A DNA stretch of 64,000 nt from Dromiciops gliroides (GCF_019393635.1 NC_057867.1:56804492-56868491); one strand, 5' to 3'; positions 13,032 through 25,229 are shown, counted from the stretch's first letter. The notes: generated by a model from the letters alone, not told the origin. Program-made: numbers and translations.

Positions 13032-13184
13032 GCTCTCCTCCCCTAGTCCGCTTAGCTTCTCTGCTTTGGTTGAGCTGCTCGCCTCCCCTCTGCTCAGCTT
13101 GGGTCCCCTCCCCTCTGCTCTGCTCTCCTCTCGGATCCGGACACATCTAAGCCTGCCCGACTGCTCCTGCCTGCTTCCCTCCAC

Positions 13185-13275
13185 CCCTCCTCCTCCTCCT
13201 CCTCCTCCTTCCCTCCCTCCCTCCCTTCCTCCCTTTCTCCCTCCCTCCTTCTCTTCTTCCCTCCCTCCCTGCTTG
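13185..13275. repeat. (TCC)n / TCCC pyrimidine-rich repeat
   Basis: Trinucleotide CCT units pass into CCCT and CTTC units; purine-rich on the minus strand. Confidence 0.9.
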
Positions 13276-13503
13276 CCTTCCTATCTGCTCTGCAGTTTTT
13301 GCGATTGTCTGTCTCTACGTGATCTGGACTTCTGCTCCTCCGCACACTCTCACTCCTCGCACGCGCACACACATCTACACAGAGAGAGGGACACACAGAC
13401 AAGAACATACACACACATCCACACACTCACAGCCGCGCGCACTTGGGCGCGGGTAAATGGACAGACAGGCACTCACACTGATTCCTGTGACAGCCAGGCT
13501 GCA

Positions 13504-13515
13504 CCTTTATATATA
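13504..13515 (-). promoter_or_regulatory. SLITRK4: TATA-like box on the minus strand
   Basis: The minus strand reads TATATATAAAGG inside the CpG island, pointing toward SLITRK4. A start site about 30 bases downstream, near 13475-13480, would be expected if it is used. It stands out as the only AT-rich core-promoter motif in the GC-rich block. Function is inferred. Confidence 0.35.
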
Positions 13516-13571
13516 CTCACAGAAGTCTTTCCTTCCCCTCTCCCCTCCTTGTGGGTACATGTACACGCGCA

Positions 13572-13600
13572 TACACACACACACACACACACACACAAGC
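13572..13600. repeat. (CA)n microsatellite in the CpG island
   Basis: About 12 CA units close upstream, in gene orientation, of the TATA-like box. Confidence 0.95.
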
Positions 13601-13704
13601 ACACTCACATATAACCCCTCCACAGCAACCGCCTCTCCCCAAGCACATTCCTGGTCCCCTACCTCGGCCACGGTGGTGCCCCAGTCCCGGGAGCGCGCGC
13701 GGGT

Positions 13705-13705
<1 letters not shown>

Positions 13706-13750
<45 letters not shown>
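13706..13750. repeat. (CA)n microsatellite in the CpG island
   Basis: About 21 CA units preceded by a CGCGCG run, a potential Z-DNA-forming purine-pyrimidine alternation. Confidence 0.95.
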
Positions 13751-13752
<2 letters not shown>

Positions 13753-13894
13753 CCTAGAGCCTACTTTTTTCTGTTTTCTTCCATGGCACACTTTTCCCAG
13801 TGAGGCAGCCCCCAGCCTCCAAGGACCCCCTAGCAGAGCGAAGGTCCCTGCCCCCCCCCAAGTCTTTGCTCCCACCCCCGTCCATCCTAACGGG

Positions 13895-13937
13895 TGCGCG
13901 CGCGCACACACATGCACACACACACACACACACACTG
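13895..13937. repeat. CGCGCG-(CA)n microsatellite
   Basis: A GCGCGCGC run passes directly into CA repeats with one ATG interruption; another alternating purine-pyrimidine tract in the island. Confidence 0.9.
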
Positions 13938-13956
13938 ACACAGGCGTGCACTCACA

Positions 13957-13984
13957 ATCAATCAATTGATCAATCAATTGATCA
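13957..13984. promoter_or_regulatory. Tandem palindromic 12-mer with PBX-like octamers
   Basis: The 12-mer ATCAATTGATCA occurs twice head to tail at 13961-13972 and 13973-13984. Each contains the palindromes TCAATTGA and TGATCA. ATCAATCA, the complement of the PBX-type TGATTGAT, occurs at 13957-13964 and 13969-13976. It lies about 450 bases upstream of the TATA-like box. A regulatory role is inference. Confidence 0.4.
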
Positions 13985-14600
13985 ACAAGCAAAGATGTCT
14001 CTGGGGGCATTCCTGGGAGACACCAAGCAGGCACTCACAGCTGGAGAAGGACCCCCCTTCCAGGGCAGGGGGTGAGGGTGGGGGATGGGGGGTGGAGGGG
14101 GTGGGGTGTCACGCAGCCGCCGCCACCACAGCCTTGGAATTAAGAACTACGAGGCTAGGATGCAGGAGGGGGTGAAAGCATGGGAAACAACACTAGCACT
14201 TTGGAATCTAGTTACTGTACCTTTCTCCTTCCGTGACAGCTTGATTGCCCCGCAGCCCAAGGAGAAGCCGCACTTCTGTAGAGCGAGCGGTCCTTATGTG
14301 GGGGCTGAGTTCCGAGGATCCCAGAGGCTTCACACTAGCCCAGCCTACCTGCGTGTCCAGGGCGGGGGGCTGAAGCCTGGAGTGAGACTCCAAAGTGGAA
14401 TGGGGGGGGGCGGGTCACGCGGCTTCAATGACCCCTACCCCCACCCCACAAAGCTATCAGTGGCCTCTGGCTGAGATGAGGCAAGGGTTAAGCCTGGGGC
14501 AGACCGGAGCCTGGGCCCAGGCTGGGGCCAGGGAGCCAAGGGAGCCAGCAGAGGTGTGGGACGGGGAACATGCCGCACTTGCGACCACAAACCTGCCTGG

Positions 14601-17160
14601 GCTACTGAGCATGCCCAGATCCAGGGCTATAGTCCTATAAGAGAAGCATTGTGTGCATTCCACTCCTCCAGGGTTTGGTGGTGGCCAGGAGGGGCTGTGC
14701 AGGGACAGGCTGGGGGAGAGGACCCTGTGAGAAGGCGGAGAGGGATGGGGGGAGGGAGAGTAAGCCTCCAGCCAAGGGAAGAACTGGCTAAGAAAAGTCG
14801 CTTCTGGCTTGACAGTAGTTCATTGTCATGATCAATATCAGAAAAGCTGGAGCAGTAGGCTCCTGGTTATCCGGGGCTTGAGCCAGCCAATATGTGAATT
14901 ATCTAGGCCTCTTCCCTCTACCCAAATCGTTTTGGTAGAGAGTCCACTAGGGGGTAGGAAGGGTCAGAGAAAAAAGAGTAAAATTCAAACAAGTTATTTT
15001 TTTTTTCTGCCAGTCACTAGCTATGGGGGGAAAAAGGAAAGAAATAAACAGGAGAAAAGGTTTGGTGGGACATGAGGATAGTTTTGAGAATCTCTGTGGG
15101 CATTTTCAGGCCAGCTGCAAACAAACCTTGAAACAAGCCCTTCTTCTATCCCACCCAAGCCCCTTGCTGTTGTAGGTGCTTCACAAACAAAATCAGTTGC
15201 CTCTTTTTTGTGATGTGTAGGTGAAAACTACCCCCAACCCATTCCTTTTTTCTTCCATGTAACAAACATTTATTGAGGCCTACTCTCTGCAGAATCCCTT
15301 GTAAGATGCTATTATATGTATGGGGGGTCATCACGCAGGGATGAATAAAACTTGGTCCTGGTTCTTTTCTTTTAATTGCCCTGTGTTTAATCCAACCTTC
15401 TGCTTATTAGACTAGTGGCTAAGTGGCTCTAGCAGCAGAATGGGGTCTATCCAGTAGCTGGTAATGATTTCTCTTTAAACATCAGAAACCCCTAAAGCTG
15501 AAACAAGCAATGGTTTTGCAGTCAGACTTTGGACACTGGCTGAAATCTGCTAGCTGCACATTCAACAGAACCACCGGTTGTTTAAAGATCTTCTTTATCC
15601 ACATGCAACCCTGATGGACATACACTTTGTGGGAACACAGTCTTACCCCTTTCTGAGGAGCTAATGCGGCATCTTTCCATGTGCAATGGACTTATCTGTC
15701 ATTCAGGGCAGCCCGACTGCCTTTACCAGATGCAGATATCTCATTCCTGAGTTTGAATTCCTTCATTAGCTTGTGTGGATATAGCTACAATCTTTACAAA
15801 CACGGTTAAGTGTTACACCTTGCAAAAATAAAATAAAATAAAATAAAAGAGTCTTCCCCACGGCACCCCCCCCCCATTCTCCTGCCCTATTTAAAAAAAA
15901 AAAAACTAGGAAAGAAATTGAGTGGGCAGCAGTGGTAACATTTGCTGTAAGGAATGGGAAATGTGAAATTCGTTCTGAAACAGCCCTGCTTTAAAGGAAA
16001 CACCAAGGGCTTTTTCCCTAACACTATGAGTATTTGTGCAGCTCATGTCTGTGAGGTGAGATTCTTCTCTGCCATAGGTAACAGCTGCACCGTGGAAAAA
16101 TTCCCTCTACAGTGCTCCACTCAAACAAACAAACAAACAAACAAAAGACTCTGCTAATTAGGAACTGGAAGTTTGCATTATATTGCATAATGCAATTGAG
16201 AAGTAACAATGGATAATAAAACAATGTGGCATTTCTTCTAACTCACTCTATAAATGTATAGCTATACATAACTATAGATGGATTCATTATCAGGATTCTG
16301 GAATTGTTTATACTTTACCATAACTGTTTAGAGGATTCGAAAGACCAGGGAAAACCCAGACCTGCGAATAAAAGGCACAGTCCAAGGACTGAGGGTATTT
16401 GCCAAGACCAGCTTTGGGCAGCAGCTATCAGAAAATTTAAGGGCCTGTCTCTCTTCAGCTTTGAAAGTAGCTAATTGAAATAATCGTGGGTTGTTCTCTT
16501 TCGTGTGGGTAGGTAGGGACCTGAAAAACAACTGTGTGGGGAAATGTCAGCAAGTTACATCGCATCATAGCCCTAAGAGGTATTATTGTAGAGATATTAT
16601 TTGATTAATATGCTGCCCATTCAGATGGACTGTTGGAAAAGTAATCGTGGGCTGCTTCAAGAGAAGATAAACTCTCTCAGAATGTAATTGAAACAGCAAT
16701 CCCAGCTCTCCTAAATTGCACATACCTTGCTTTCAAATGATGGGAATTGCCCATTCTTTAACCACCACCACCACCACCCCCAGTCTCCTTTTTTGTCTCT
16801 TGGAATCGTGAACATGTGACTGTTTCCTGCCAGCAAAGGGAAGGGGGCGTCCCAGATTCACGTAAGCCCAAGTTTCCTAAAACTGCCACGGAATATCCAT
16901 GCCCTTCCAAGAAGGCTGCAGTTAGGATACACCACCCCGACCCTTGTACCCTCCCCTTTTTGATGCATTCTTCTCCTAGTCCCTCAGTCTGGGGTTACCA
17001 GAGATTTTACTGATGCCCTGACATTTTTAGCGGTGGAGATCTTTCTTTATCACTTCTCTACTGGAAGGGGAGCCCACAGTAAGGGAACTTTTAACTTGCC
17101 TACTCAGTAGTTGTGCCCCTTCACCTCTTCCACTTGCAATCACTAGCTCAAGTTCCACTT
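14601..17160. other. Upstream non-coding sequence
   Basis: No gene or young repeat was recognised. Short low-complexity pieces include an AAAAT repeat at about 15825-15848, an AAAC repeat at about 16121-16144 and a CCA run at about 16762-16780. About 15245-15355 resembles an old MIR/L2-type tail. Confidence 0.5.
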
Positions 17161-17470
17161 ACTCCACTGGTCCCTCTCTGATTCTCCCTCCTCTATAACA
17201 AGCATTCGCCATTCTCTTTTGGTCTTGAAATTCTTTTATGTGAATTTTGTTTTTACTTACCTGAGCATGTGTTACAACCCCTCCTCGAGGGTAGAGAATG
17301 ATGGACTTCTTTGTTTTTGTCTGTGTATTCACAATGTTTGGCACATTGACGGCACTTACTAAGTGCTGATTGAATTGAATCTGCGGTCACTTGCTAGAAT
17401 GTTAAAGGGCAGATCCTTGTAGCACAAGGGGGGCTAAATGATGGCTGAGGTTCCTTCTAGCTCTGACATT
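17160..17470 (+). repeat. Old L2 LINE 3' end with a CR1/L3-like piece
   Basis: The layout is that of an L2 tail: a GAGGGTAGAGAA-type segment, then TTTGTCTGTGTATTCAC, a CACTTACTAAGTGCT segment and the GAATTGAAT end. At 17420-17470 a short GGTTCCTTCTAGCTCTGACATT-type stretch resembles the end of CR1/L3. Both are diverged. Confidence 0.6.
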
Positions 17471-18184
17471 CAGGGGTGCTGGGAATAGCTTCAGTTTGGA
17501 GGGTGGGGAGGTGAGTTCCCACAGATAGCCTCTGTGCACATACCCAGTCTGCAGCCACAGACCTCCATCAGCTCAGGAGCCCTGAACTTTAACCCATAGG
17601 ACTTTGTGGAGGACAATTAATACATGAATGAAGATACTGCGATTGAAATAAAACCACAACAAATAATATCCCAAACTGTTTTTTAGAGTAAGCTAAGAGA
17701 AACCAAAGTTGTCATTGTCACAAAGGTGCCGTTTTAAAAGCAGATCGAGTTCTCTTGCAAATAGCATTTTTCTCCAAATAGTCCACTCAATTGGAACTTG
17801 GCTTTTTCAAGAACTTCTTAACTTGAACCATAGGCAAGTTCTGATCTGTTCACTCTCCTCCCTTCAAGACACAGAAACTATCACACTAGAAGTAGAAGCA
17901 ATACCCCCAGATAACCCCAAGTTTAAAGGCAGTTGCCAATGATTAAAACATGAACACTATCAGTGTCAAACACTGCAAAATGAAAATAATTATAACAGCA
18001 ACAAAACTTTGCCATAGCCTCCAGTGGCATTCACTTTCCCCTGATTCATTATTTATCCCCGCTCTTTAAAATCATAACAAGGCTAAGTTTTGCCATATTA
18101 GTCAAAGTGAATGCATCTTTTTTTTTCTTTAAGAGAGAGTATACTTTGTCACTGTTCAGGTTGCTAGGTTAATTTCTACTAGAT

Positions 18185-18520
18185 AGAGCTGGAAGAGATC
18201 ATAGATTTAGAAATGGGAGGAACCTAGAGCTTAAAGCTTTTCATCTTCTGGATGAGGAAACTGAGGTCAAGAACGGAGGAATGACTTGCTTAAATTCAAA
18301 TTCAAGTCTGAAGAAGCTGGGATCATATATTTAAACCTAGAGTGGACCTTAGAGGCTAGCTAGTCCAATGCTCTTTATAGATGAGGAAGTTACAGTACTT
18401 ACCTGGGGTTCACACAGCTAAGAAATAGCAGAGCCAAGGCTCACTTACTCTAAAACCAACATTCTGTACACTGTATCTTGATGTCACTCCTCCTGCTTCA
18501 CATTTAGTACTATTTCCACT
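18185..18520 (-). repeat. Two old MIR/CORE-type SINE fragments
   Basis: Two successive pieces carry the family landmarks GGAACCTAGAG or GGACCTTAGAG, GATGAGGAA, and the antisense box-B-like GGTTCACACAGC, reading as minus-strand copies. Confidence 0.6.
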
Positions 18521-20205
18521 GCACCATACAATCTAGAGAACCCCCACCCCACTTTACAAAGGAGGAAGCTGAGGAACTGGAGGTTTGGGAGCATATTGAG
18601 GGACAGAGAAGTGATTTTTGTTTTATGAACAGAAGTAAACATTCAGGAAACCATCTTTTGCAGAAAATACCAATACTCAAAACAAGACTGAAAGTAGAAC
18701 CAACATGAAAAAATGCTGGTCATAAAATATTCCTGATGGGGCAACTTTCAGTCAACCAGTCCAAATTTCAGATAGTTATGAGATTTTTCCATGCATAGGA
18801 TCCATTACAGCCTCAGATTCTTAACTTGCAAATGTGACTCCACCATTTTCTTTTGTGTCTTTTGCCTTTGTACAATGGATACCCAGAAAGACATGGCAGA
18901 CACATCTGCAGCCTTCTGGAAACAGAAAATGATAAATAACAGTGGGAACTTTATATGTATCCTCTGTGGGACCAAATGAATGGGAAGAAATGTGAAATAT
19001 ATACTTATTTGGTTTCATCTCATTTCTAACTAACTTGACCTTCCATTTATTTTCCCAGGATACCTTTCTAAAAGTCATGGCTGGTAAGTAACCTGTCACC
19101 TTTTCCAGAAACCAATGTATCAACTGTGAATACATAAAAAGTCTCCTGCTCTAGGCAGTTTGATTTAAAAAAAAAAAAACTGGATACCATTTACTGATTA
19201 TTTGGTGGGGGAATAGAGTAGTATGTAATTCTTTTAGGGTCCTTGTTATTTTGTTACCAATGAGTACTTGTCTGGGAAAGCCCTCCTGTACTGCAGATAC
19301 TTTCTAGAATATCATTTCACTAAATCATAGCTACCAATGTGACATTGTCAGGGCTGTGGTTTTCTTTTTCCTTCCATGTACTCTGTAACTTAGAGAAATC
19401 TCATCTTCTTTGCTCGCTGTCAGAGATTACTGCCCTGAAACAAACTCAACCGCCCTCAGACAACTCAAAGATAATAAAGATTGGGAAATAAAAAATAAGA
19501 CGTTAATAGCCAAACAATCCACTGTGAGAATTACTCCCAAGGGCAATACAAGCCCTATAACACCAACTGAAGCTCAGTCAGAGACAGAGAATGTTCTTCC
19601 GTTTTTACCATGCCCTAGTCTATCTGGGGAACCAGCATGCTGTCTCTGACTGACAAAACCATTTCTTCTTTAAAAACAAAACAAAAACAAACAAACAAAA
19701 AACTGTTGAGGGTCTTTCTCTTCAACCCTTTGCTAAATGGATTTTTCATTTTCCTTTTCTTTCTTATGAACAAATAGAGACTTCAATCTTTTATTTCTTT
19801 TTTTATACACTCAGAATTTCAGAGCTGAAGGGAAACGTTGGGATTTATTTCTAAATGTCCTCTTGGGGCAATTAAAAACTTTTATCAAGATTATATGGGA
19901 TAAGGACAATAAAGAAGACATAACAGAAGGATGTTTTAAAATGTGATAGAACTTTATAGAAACTCCCTTTATCAATGCAAATCAGTAACTGCTATGCAAC
20001 TTGTCATCTCAAAAGAGTCTCTTGGGGCACTGAGAGATTAAATAACTTTGCTCAGGGTTCCATAGTCAATATGCATTAGAGGCAGGGAATTGAACCGAGA
20101 TCTTCCTAATTCAGATTAACTCCCCATCCACTATACCATAGTGTTTCTCAAAAAAACTAATAATACTCAGAATTATGGGATGTTAAAAGTTTTCCACACC
20201 TTTAC
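18521..20205. other. Non-coding sequence
   Basis: No gene seen. It contains an A-rich run near 19165, an AAAC-type tract near 19675-19700 and a diverged MIR-like antisense piece at about 20020-20140. Confidence 0.5.
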
Positions 20206-22420
20206 ATTTGTGAAGTTGACTAAAAATTATGGAGAACCAAAGATTCCATGAAGAATCAAAAATCCCATATTGATTTTTTAAAAAAGTATCTAGGTTGAAG
20301 AAGATGGGCACATCTCTAATCATGTCTCATATGCATATGTTAAAATAATATAGTATTCCTTTAAGGATGCCACAAGAATGGTAACCTTGTTTGATGAATT
20401 CCTTGATGATTAATGTCAAACAAAACATAATATAGGGAGACATATGCTTGTGAAAAGTGGTTGATGCCATCTCCAAGTGACATTCAGCACAGCGTCCCAG
20501 TGGAAGAAGACTTCCCTATAGATGGTTTGGTTCTGTAAATGTTCCTATTCGGGATTGTATCAAGTCCTGGAACAATGCAGAACCTACTAAATAATGCTCA
20601 TGATTACTTATACCCATTTGGGATAACTATCCAAACATAAAAAACAAAATGGATGGAGAATGTATATTTTATAGCCTATGATATACAGTTGGACGAACTG
20701 TCCATAGAGTGGGTGCATTATCTTATATAGCTTGGAAAAACACTGAAGATATTTAATGACTTGGCTCAGAAATGAAAAGGAGGAGAGTTAACTGGATTGC
20801 CTGTGGGAAACTGCATAGTTCTTTTCATGACTCTAAGCTTTTCCTAGAAACAAAGACCCATCTTTTTATCATCAATATTCTTCAGGCTATCCTATATACC
20901 CAAGAGGCCTGAGACACCTCTGATTTTGGTGGGTTAAGTGTACTGGTCACCAAAAGCTCAATGAAGAGATTCATAGTGAGGATAAATAGGATGAAGCATA
21001 TTAATTACACTGTGCTCAGTGCCTCGAACACTCTTGATGCTTGATAAATATTTGATTAATTTAATTGATGGCATTGATGGGACTTACCAGAGCTTATACT
21101 TTGTTGACATGGGCTTCAAGGATCCCAATTATACACAGAAGAGGTCGATAGACACAAAAGTTTTAGTATTTTGAGCATTTAATTGTCAAGGTATCTGGAA
21201 ATCTTGGATAGGATGACATTTTTAAAAAAGTAGTCAGGAGAATATCAATAAATACTGATGTATATGGCTACAATCAAATGAGTTGACATATGTAAAGCAT
21301 TTTGAAAACCTTAAAGGACTATATAAATGCTATCATCAGCATCACTACCACCACCACCATCATCATTAAACGCATTCATAAATGATATCCTACAGTAGAT
21401 GACATCTTTAAAGTCACACAATTGACTGGAAGATTTAGAGTACAAAATCTTTGTTATTTGTTGACTTTTTAAAAAATTGATTCAATAGAATAAAAAGGCA
21501 CCTTAAAGGACATCCACAAAAAAGTATCTCTTGTGCAAATGTCAAAATCATATATGATTTCTTGAAAGATATAAGAACAGAGATAACACAGTTCAGTGGC
21601 CCTCTAGTTATTAGTATCAAATGAGGCATAAAGTAGAGAGACATGTGCTCAGGAAAGATGTTTGCCCCTGCAATAGAGGAGGTCCACAATGGAGTCCAAA
21701 TTGAAGAGGATTTTCCTATTCATTGTGAGGTATGTTAGATACTTTTGCATGTGAATTACATTCTGTTGATTGCATCAAATCTTGGGCTATTGTATAATCT
21801 CCTAGATTAGATTCACAAACATTCAACAGAGTGTAGATTAGCTATCCAAACAGGAAAAAACAAGTGGATGAAGTCTACCTATTGTGCAGACCATGATAAG
21901 CAGTTAGCTGGACAGACCTTAGTACATAAGTACATGTATCCAGATAACCTCTGCCAATGTGCCATGTAGTAAGCCTAGATTTGATTTGAAGGAGAGGAGC
22001 AGGATGGATTCACTTTTGGAAGCTATATAGTTCTTTTTTTAAAAAAAAAAATTTTGTTTGTTGTGAATTTATCAAACGTTGATATTTCAATATGCAGAGA
22101 ACAGAAAAGAGGATTGTCTATGAGACTGTGAAAAGCGGTTGATGCCATCTCCAGTGACATTCAGCATAGTGTCCCAGGCCAAACTCAGTTACAGTTTTTT
22201 TTAACAGCATAGTCAATTAAACATTGTAGTAACCAAATAGGCCTACTTGTCTGTACCCCAAACTTGCCCCTGAAACAAAGATCCATCATTTTAACATCAT
22301 TGTTTTGTCCAGTGGTGTGGTATGAATATGAGTCATGAAATATTAAAATCTCCAAATCACCCAAATTGAAGATCACCCATGTGATTTTCCTGCAGAAGCA
22401 CGTGGTAAACAAGTTGGTTA
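20206..22420 (+). repeat. Cluster of diverged copies of one LINE-like repeat
   Basis: A block at about 20206-20900 and a block at about 21430-22035 share ordered landmarks: GGGAGACATATG against AGAGACATGTGC; ATTGTATCAAGTCCTGG against ATTGCATCAAATCTTGG; ACTATCCAAAC against GCTATCCAAAC; and a final TATAGTTCTTTT-type segment. A third partial copy at about 22125-22290 repeats GGTTGATGCCATCTCC, GACATTCAGCA and GAAACAAAGA from the first block. The short frames resemble reverse-transcriptase C-terminal remnants of an RTE-type LINE, but that label is a guess. Confidence 0.5.
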
Positions 22421-22854
22421 TATCACATTAAAAAAAGAATTATACAGGAGAAGTGGTATAAAAGATTTTGATCATAGAAATAGTGGAAAAGACAAACATG
22501 ATGGGTCAGTCATACTGTGAAAGTGAGAGGCGCTCCATGGCTGGCTGTATGTTCCATTCGTATCCATGCAAATTTAAGAGAATGAAAGGGAGGCTCCCCA
22601 GCAGTGTTGCTAACTAATAAGAGGACATGGAGAAGAGTTACAGAGGAGAGGCGCATCAATTGGTTGCTATCTGCATGATAGGAGGGAATATCTAAGTGAA
22701 AGATATTACATATCCATTGGAAAATTAAAGTACAGTATTTAAAATATTAAGAGAATGCAATTCAAGGAACATTTATTAAGCACATGCTCTATGTATAACA
22801 CTGTGTTAGATTTTGGGAACACAAAGCAAAAGTTGCAAGTTTCAAAAAGGGCAG

Positions 22855-23110
22855 CTAATTAGTGCAGTGCACAGAACACTGGGCATGGTGCCAGAAAGAC
22901 CTGAGTTCAAACCTGGCCTCAGACACTTCATAACTCTGTGAACCAGGGCAAGTCACTCAATCTCTATTTGCCTCAGTTTTTCCGTTTGCAAAATGGGGAT
23001 AATAATAGCACTAGGGTTATTGTGATTATCAAATGAGACAATAATTAGAAAGTGTTTAGCATAGTGCCTGGTAAATAGTAAGAGCTATACATATAAATGT
23101 TAGCTATTAG
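22855..23110 (+). repeat. MIR-type SINE, nearly full length
   Basis: It shows the full MIR order: a tRNA-like head with GACCTGAGTTCAAACCTGG, then the CORE segment with GGGCAAGTCACT, GCCTCAGTTTTTCC and AAAATGGGGATAATAATAG, then a GTGCCTGGTAAATAGTAAG tail. Confidence 0.85.
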
Positions 23111-23653
23111 CTGCAAAAAGCAAAAAAGTCACAGTCCTCATTGACAAGATTTAAACAATCAGATAATTGCTTGATCATCTTTAAAGTACTTCAGTATTGA
23201 GTTATACTTGACAGCTAGAAGTAGCCCAAGAATTCACTATTCCCAAAGGGCTGAACTAACACACATGGTCAGCTTGAAGCCAGTAACAGAGTTCTGTCCA
23301 TGTCCTGTTACATATGTGTGTGTATGTATACATATAGGTCTAAGGATGAAGGGTGTGAAGAAAGGGCTGATGAATTTGTTTTTATTTTCTTTTAGGTAGT
23401 CTAATTTTGAGTCCTCTCTAGAAAGCTAGGTAAAATAATTTGAACATGGTCTTTTTTCCGTTCAGTATCATCTTCTTTAGTCACTTTTTTTCTGATCTAA
23501 TTTCATCTACTATTAGGTTGTCATTTATTTCAACAAAAGCCTCTATAGGGTTGAGCTTCAAAAACTATTTCATTATTTAAAAGAAATATTCTTCCTTGCC
23601 AGAGAGGTTTCCCTAAGCTCTCACACACAAGACCATCAAGAAGTCTGAGTTAT

Positions 23654-23801
23654 GGGGGCAGCTAGGTGGTGCAGTGGATAGAGCACCGGCCCTGGATTCA
23701 GGAGGACCTGAGTTTAAATCCAGCCTCAGACACTTGACACTTACCAGCTGTGTGACCCTAGGCAAGTCACTTAACTCCAACTGCCTCACCAAAAAAAAAA
23801 A
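23654..23801 (+). mobile_element. Full-length WSINE1/MAR1-class tRNA SINE
   Basis: It begins GGGGGCAGCTAGGTGG and contains box-B-like GAGTTTAAATCC and a GTCACTTAACT end, then an A-tail. A 12-bp target-site duplication AAGTCTGAGTTA flanks it at 23641-23652 and 23802-23813. The near-perfect duplication implies a fairly recent L1-type insertion. Confidence 0.92.
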
Positions 23802-23813
23802 AAGTCTGAGTTA

Positions 23814-25229
23814 CTACAATTTGAACAAAGTGTTTCATAATCAGCCAACAGAAGATAGCAAAGAATATTTTTCTCCTCTGAAGACTGTGACTGAAGAGCT
23901 TTCTTAGAGAATTGGTCAAAATTTCCTATAGGTTAATAAAACTCAAAGCTATAGTTTTATCCTCCACTGTCTCAAAATCAGGGGCTTTGCTAAATGCTAT
24001 GTCAAGAAGTCCTCTCACCAATTCCCCAATGGATAGATCAGAGAATGATGGCCCCCATGAGCCTATTATGTATCCTGAAGCCATAGCCCTGTTCCTTGAG
24101 TCTGTCCCAGAAGATTCATGGGATGAGAAAGTAAAAAAAAAAAAAAATTCTGTTAGCACAGTTAAAAAGGCAGGGCTGCTGAGCTGTGACAGAGACAAGG
24201 CAGTGTAGCAGGCATTTGCTCTGAAAGCCCACCAGCATCTCTTCTATAGTGGGATTGTCTGCAATAGACAATTTGAAGAAATTTACTGAAGATGCCAGAG
24301 ACCAACCCCTGGAATACTGTTTGTATAAGTCATTTTTTTTCTGTGTCAGAGGACAGAGAGAGAGGGAGAGAGACAGACGGACAGATAGGAGAGACAAGTG
24401 AGATCTTGTCATGGTAGAGCAATGTGTCCATGGGGTTTGGATATTCTAGAATGTCTTTTCCTGTGTCTGAGTATGTTTCTCTGGTGGGTTTTGTGTGTTC
24501 CTTCAAGGATTATTTTGTTCTGGGACATGATGATAAGGTACCAATCAATCACCTGAGGTGCAGGGGAAGACCAAAAAGTATGACATTGATAAAATTATGT
24601 GACAGAAATGCTGACAGTTGTGTGTCCTTCATTTTAAGTTATTGCCTGTTGCTTAGCATGTTTCATATTGGTGTAGGAAGTCTAGGGACCCTGAGAATCA
24701 GTGGTCGTGGGACTCTAACACTTTAGGCTGGGGCAGAACTCAGAAAGGTCCCCCAAATTGAGGTTATTTACAAGTGATACTCCACCAATATAAGTGACCC
24801 TCCTTGGAGAGCTCTTAGTGTATTTTACCTCAAGATGATCCTTGCCTTTCGCCCTTTGATTCTGGCCCAATTTCTTGGTCCTGACTCTGTTAACCTCCTT
24901 TTGACGCTCACTCATTTACCATACCTACTTCAGTGAAGAGCTCATCAAGTGAGCCTCTTGAACCTCAATTTTCCATGAATATAAAATATGCATTAAATTT
25001 CTGAATAACAAGTCCCACCGCCTCAAAACCTGACTTCACCACCCCACCTGCTCAGGTAGAGCATGCTCATTTCATTTCAGGCAAAGAAGATATGTCCTGG
25101 TGAAGACTTACATACCTCAAAGGGTTTTAACTGTTTATTGATAGGTTGTGTTTTTCCTAATGTTGCCAAATAATATTAATTAAACAATGCTCAGAGCTGG
25201 CAAGCTACCTTTTAGGCATATTTCAGACA
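23814..25229. other. Non-coding sequence
   Basis: No gene or clear repeat recognised apart from a GA-rich tract near 24350-24400 and an A-run at about 24134-24147. Confidence 0.45.

Larger units (their letters stand above)
11850..14600. promoter_or_regulatory. SLITRK4: GC-rich CpG island, probable SLITRK4 promoter and first exon
   Basis: A block of markedly higher GC and CpG content than its surroundings, in an otherwise AT-rich window, about 2.8-5.5 kb upstream of the SLITRK4 coding exon. It contains a minus-strand TATA-like box, candidate donors and dense microsatellites. No conserved protein frame was seen; the long frames here are repeat or GC-composition artefacts. Assignment to SLITRK4 rests on position and orientation and is inference. 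A transcript going the other way cannot be excluded. Confidence 0.7.

Noticed and set aside
12570..13184. 204-codon minus-strand frame in the CpG island, rich in glutamate and arginine
   Set aside because: Most of it is the translated CT/GA repeat plus GC-rich composition; no domain is visible.
12904..13969. Long plus-strand frames of serine, leucine, histidine and threonine
   Set aside because: They are translations of (CTCTC)n, (TCC)n and (CA)n repeats.
23654..23740. tRNA-like promoter boxes in the SINE heads as possible tRNA genes
   Set aside because: The sequences are SINE heads with A-tails and target duplications and do not form a complete tRNA.
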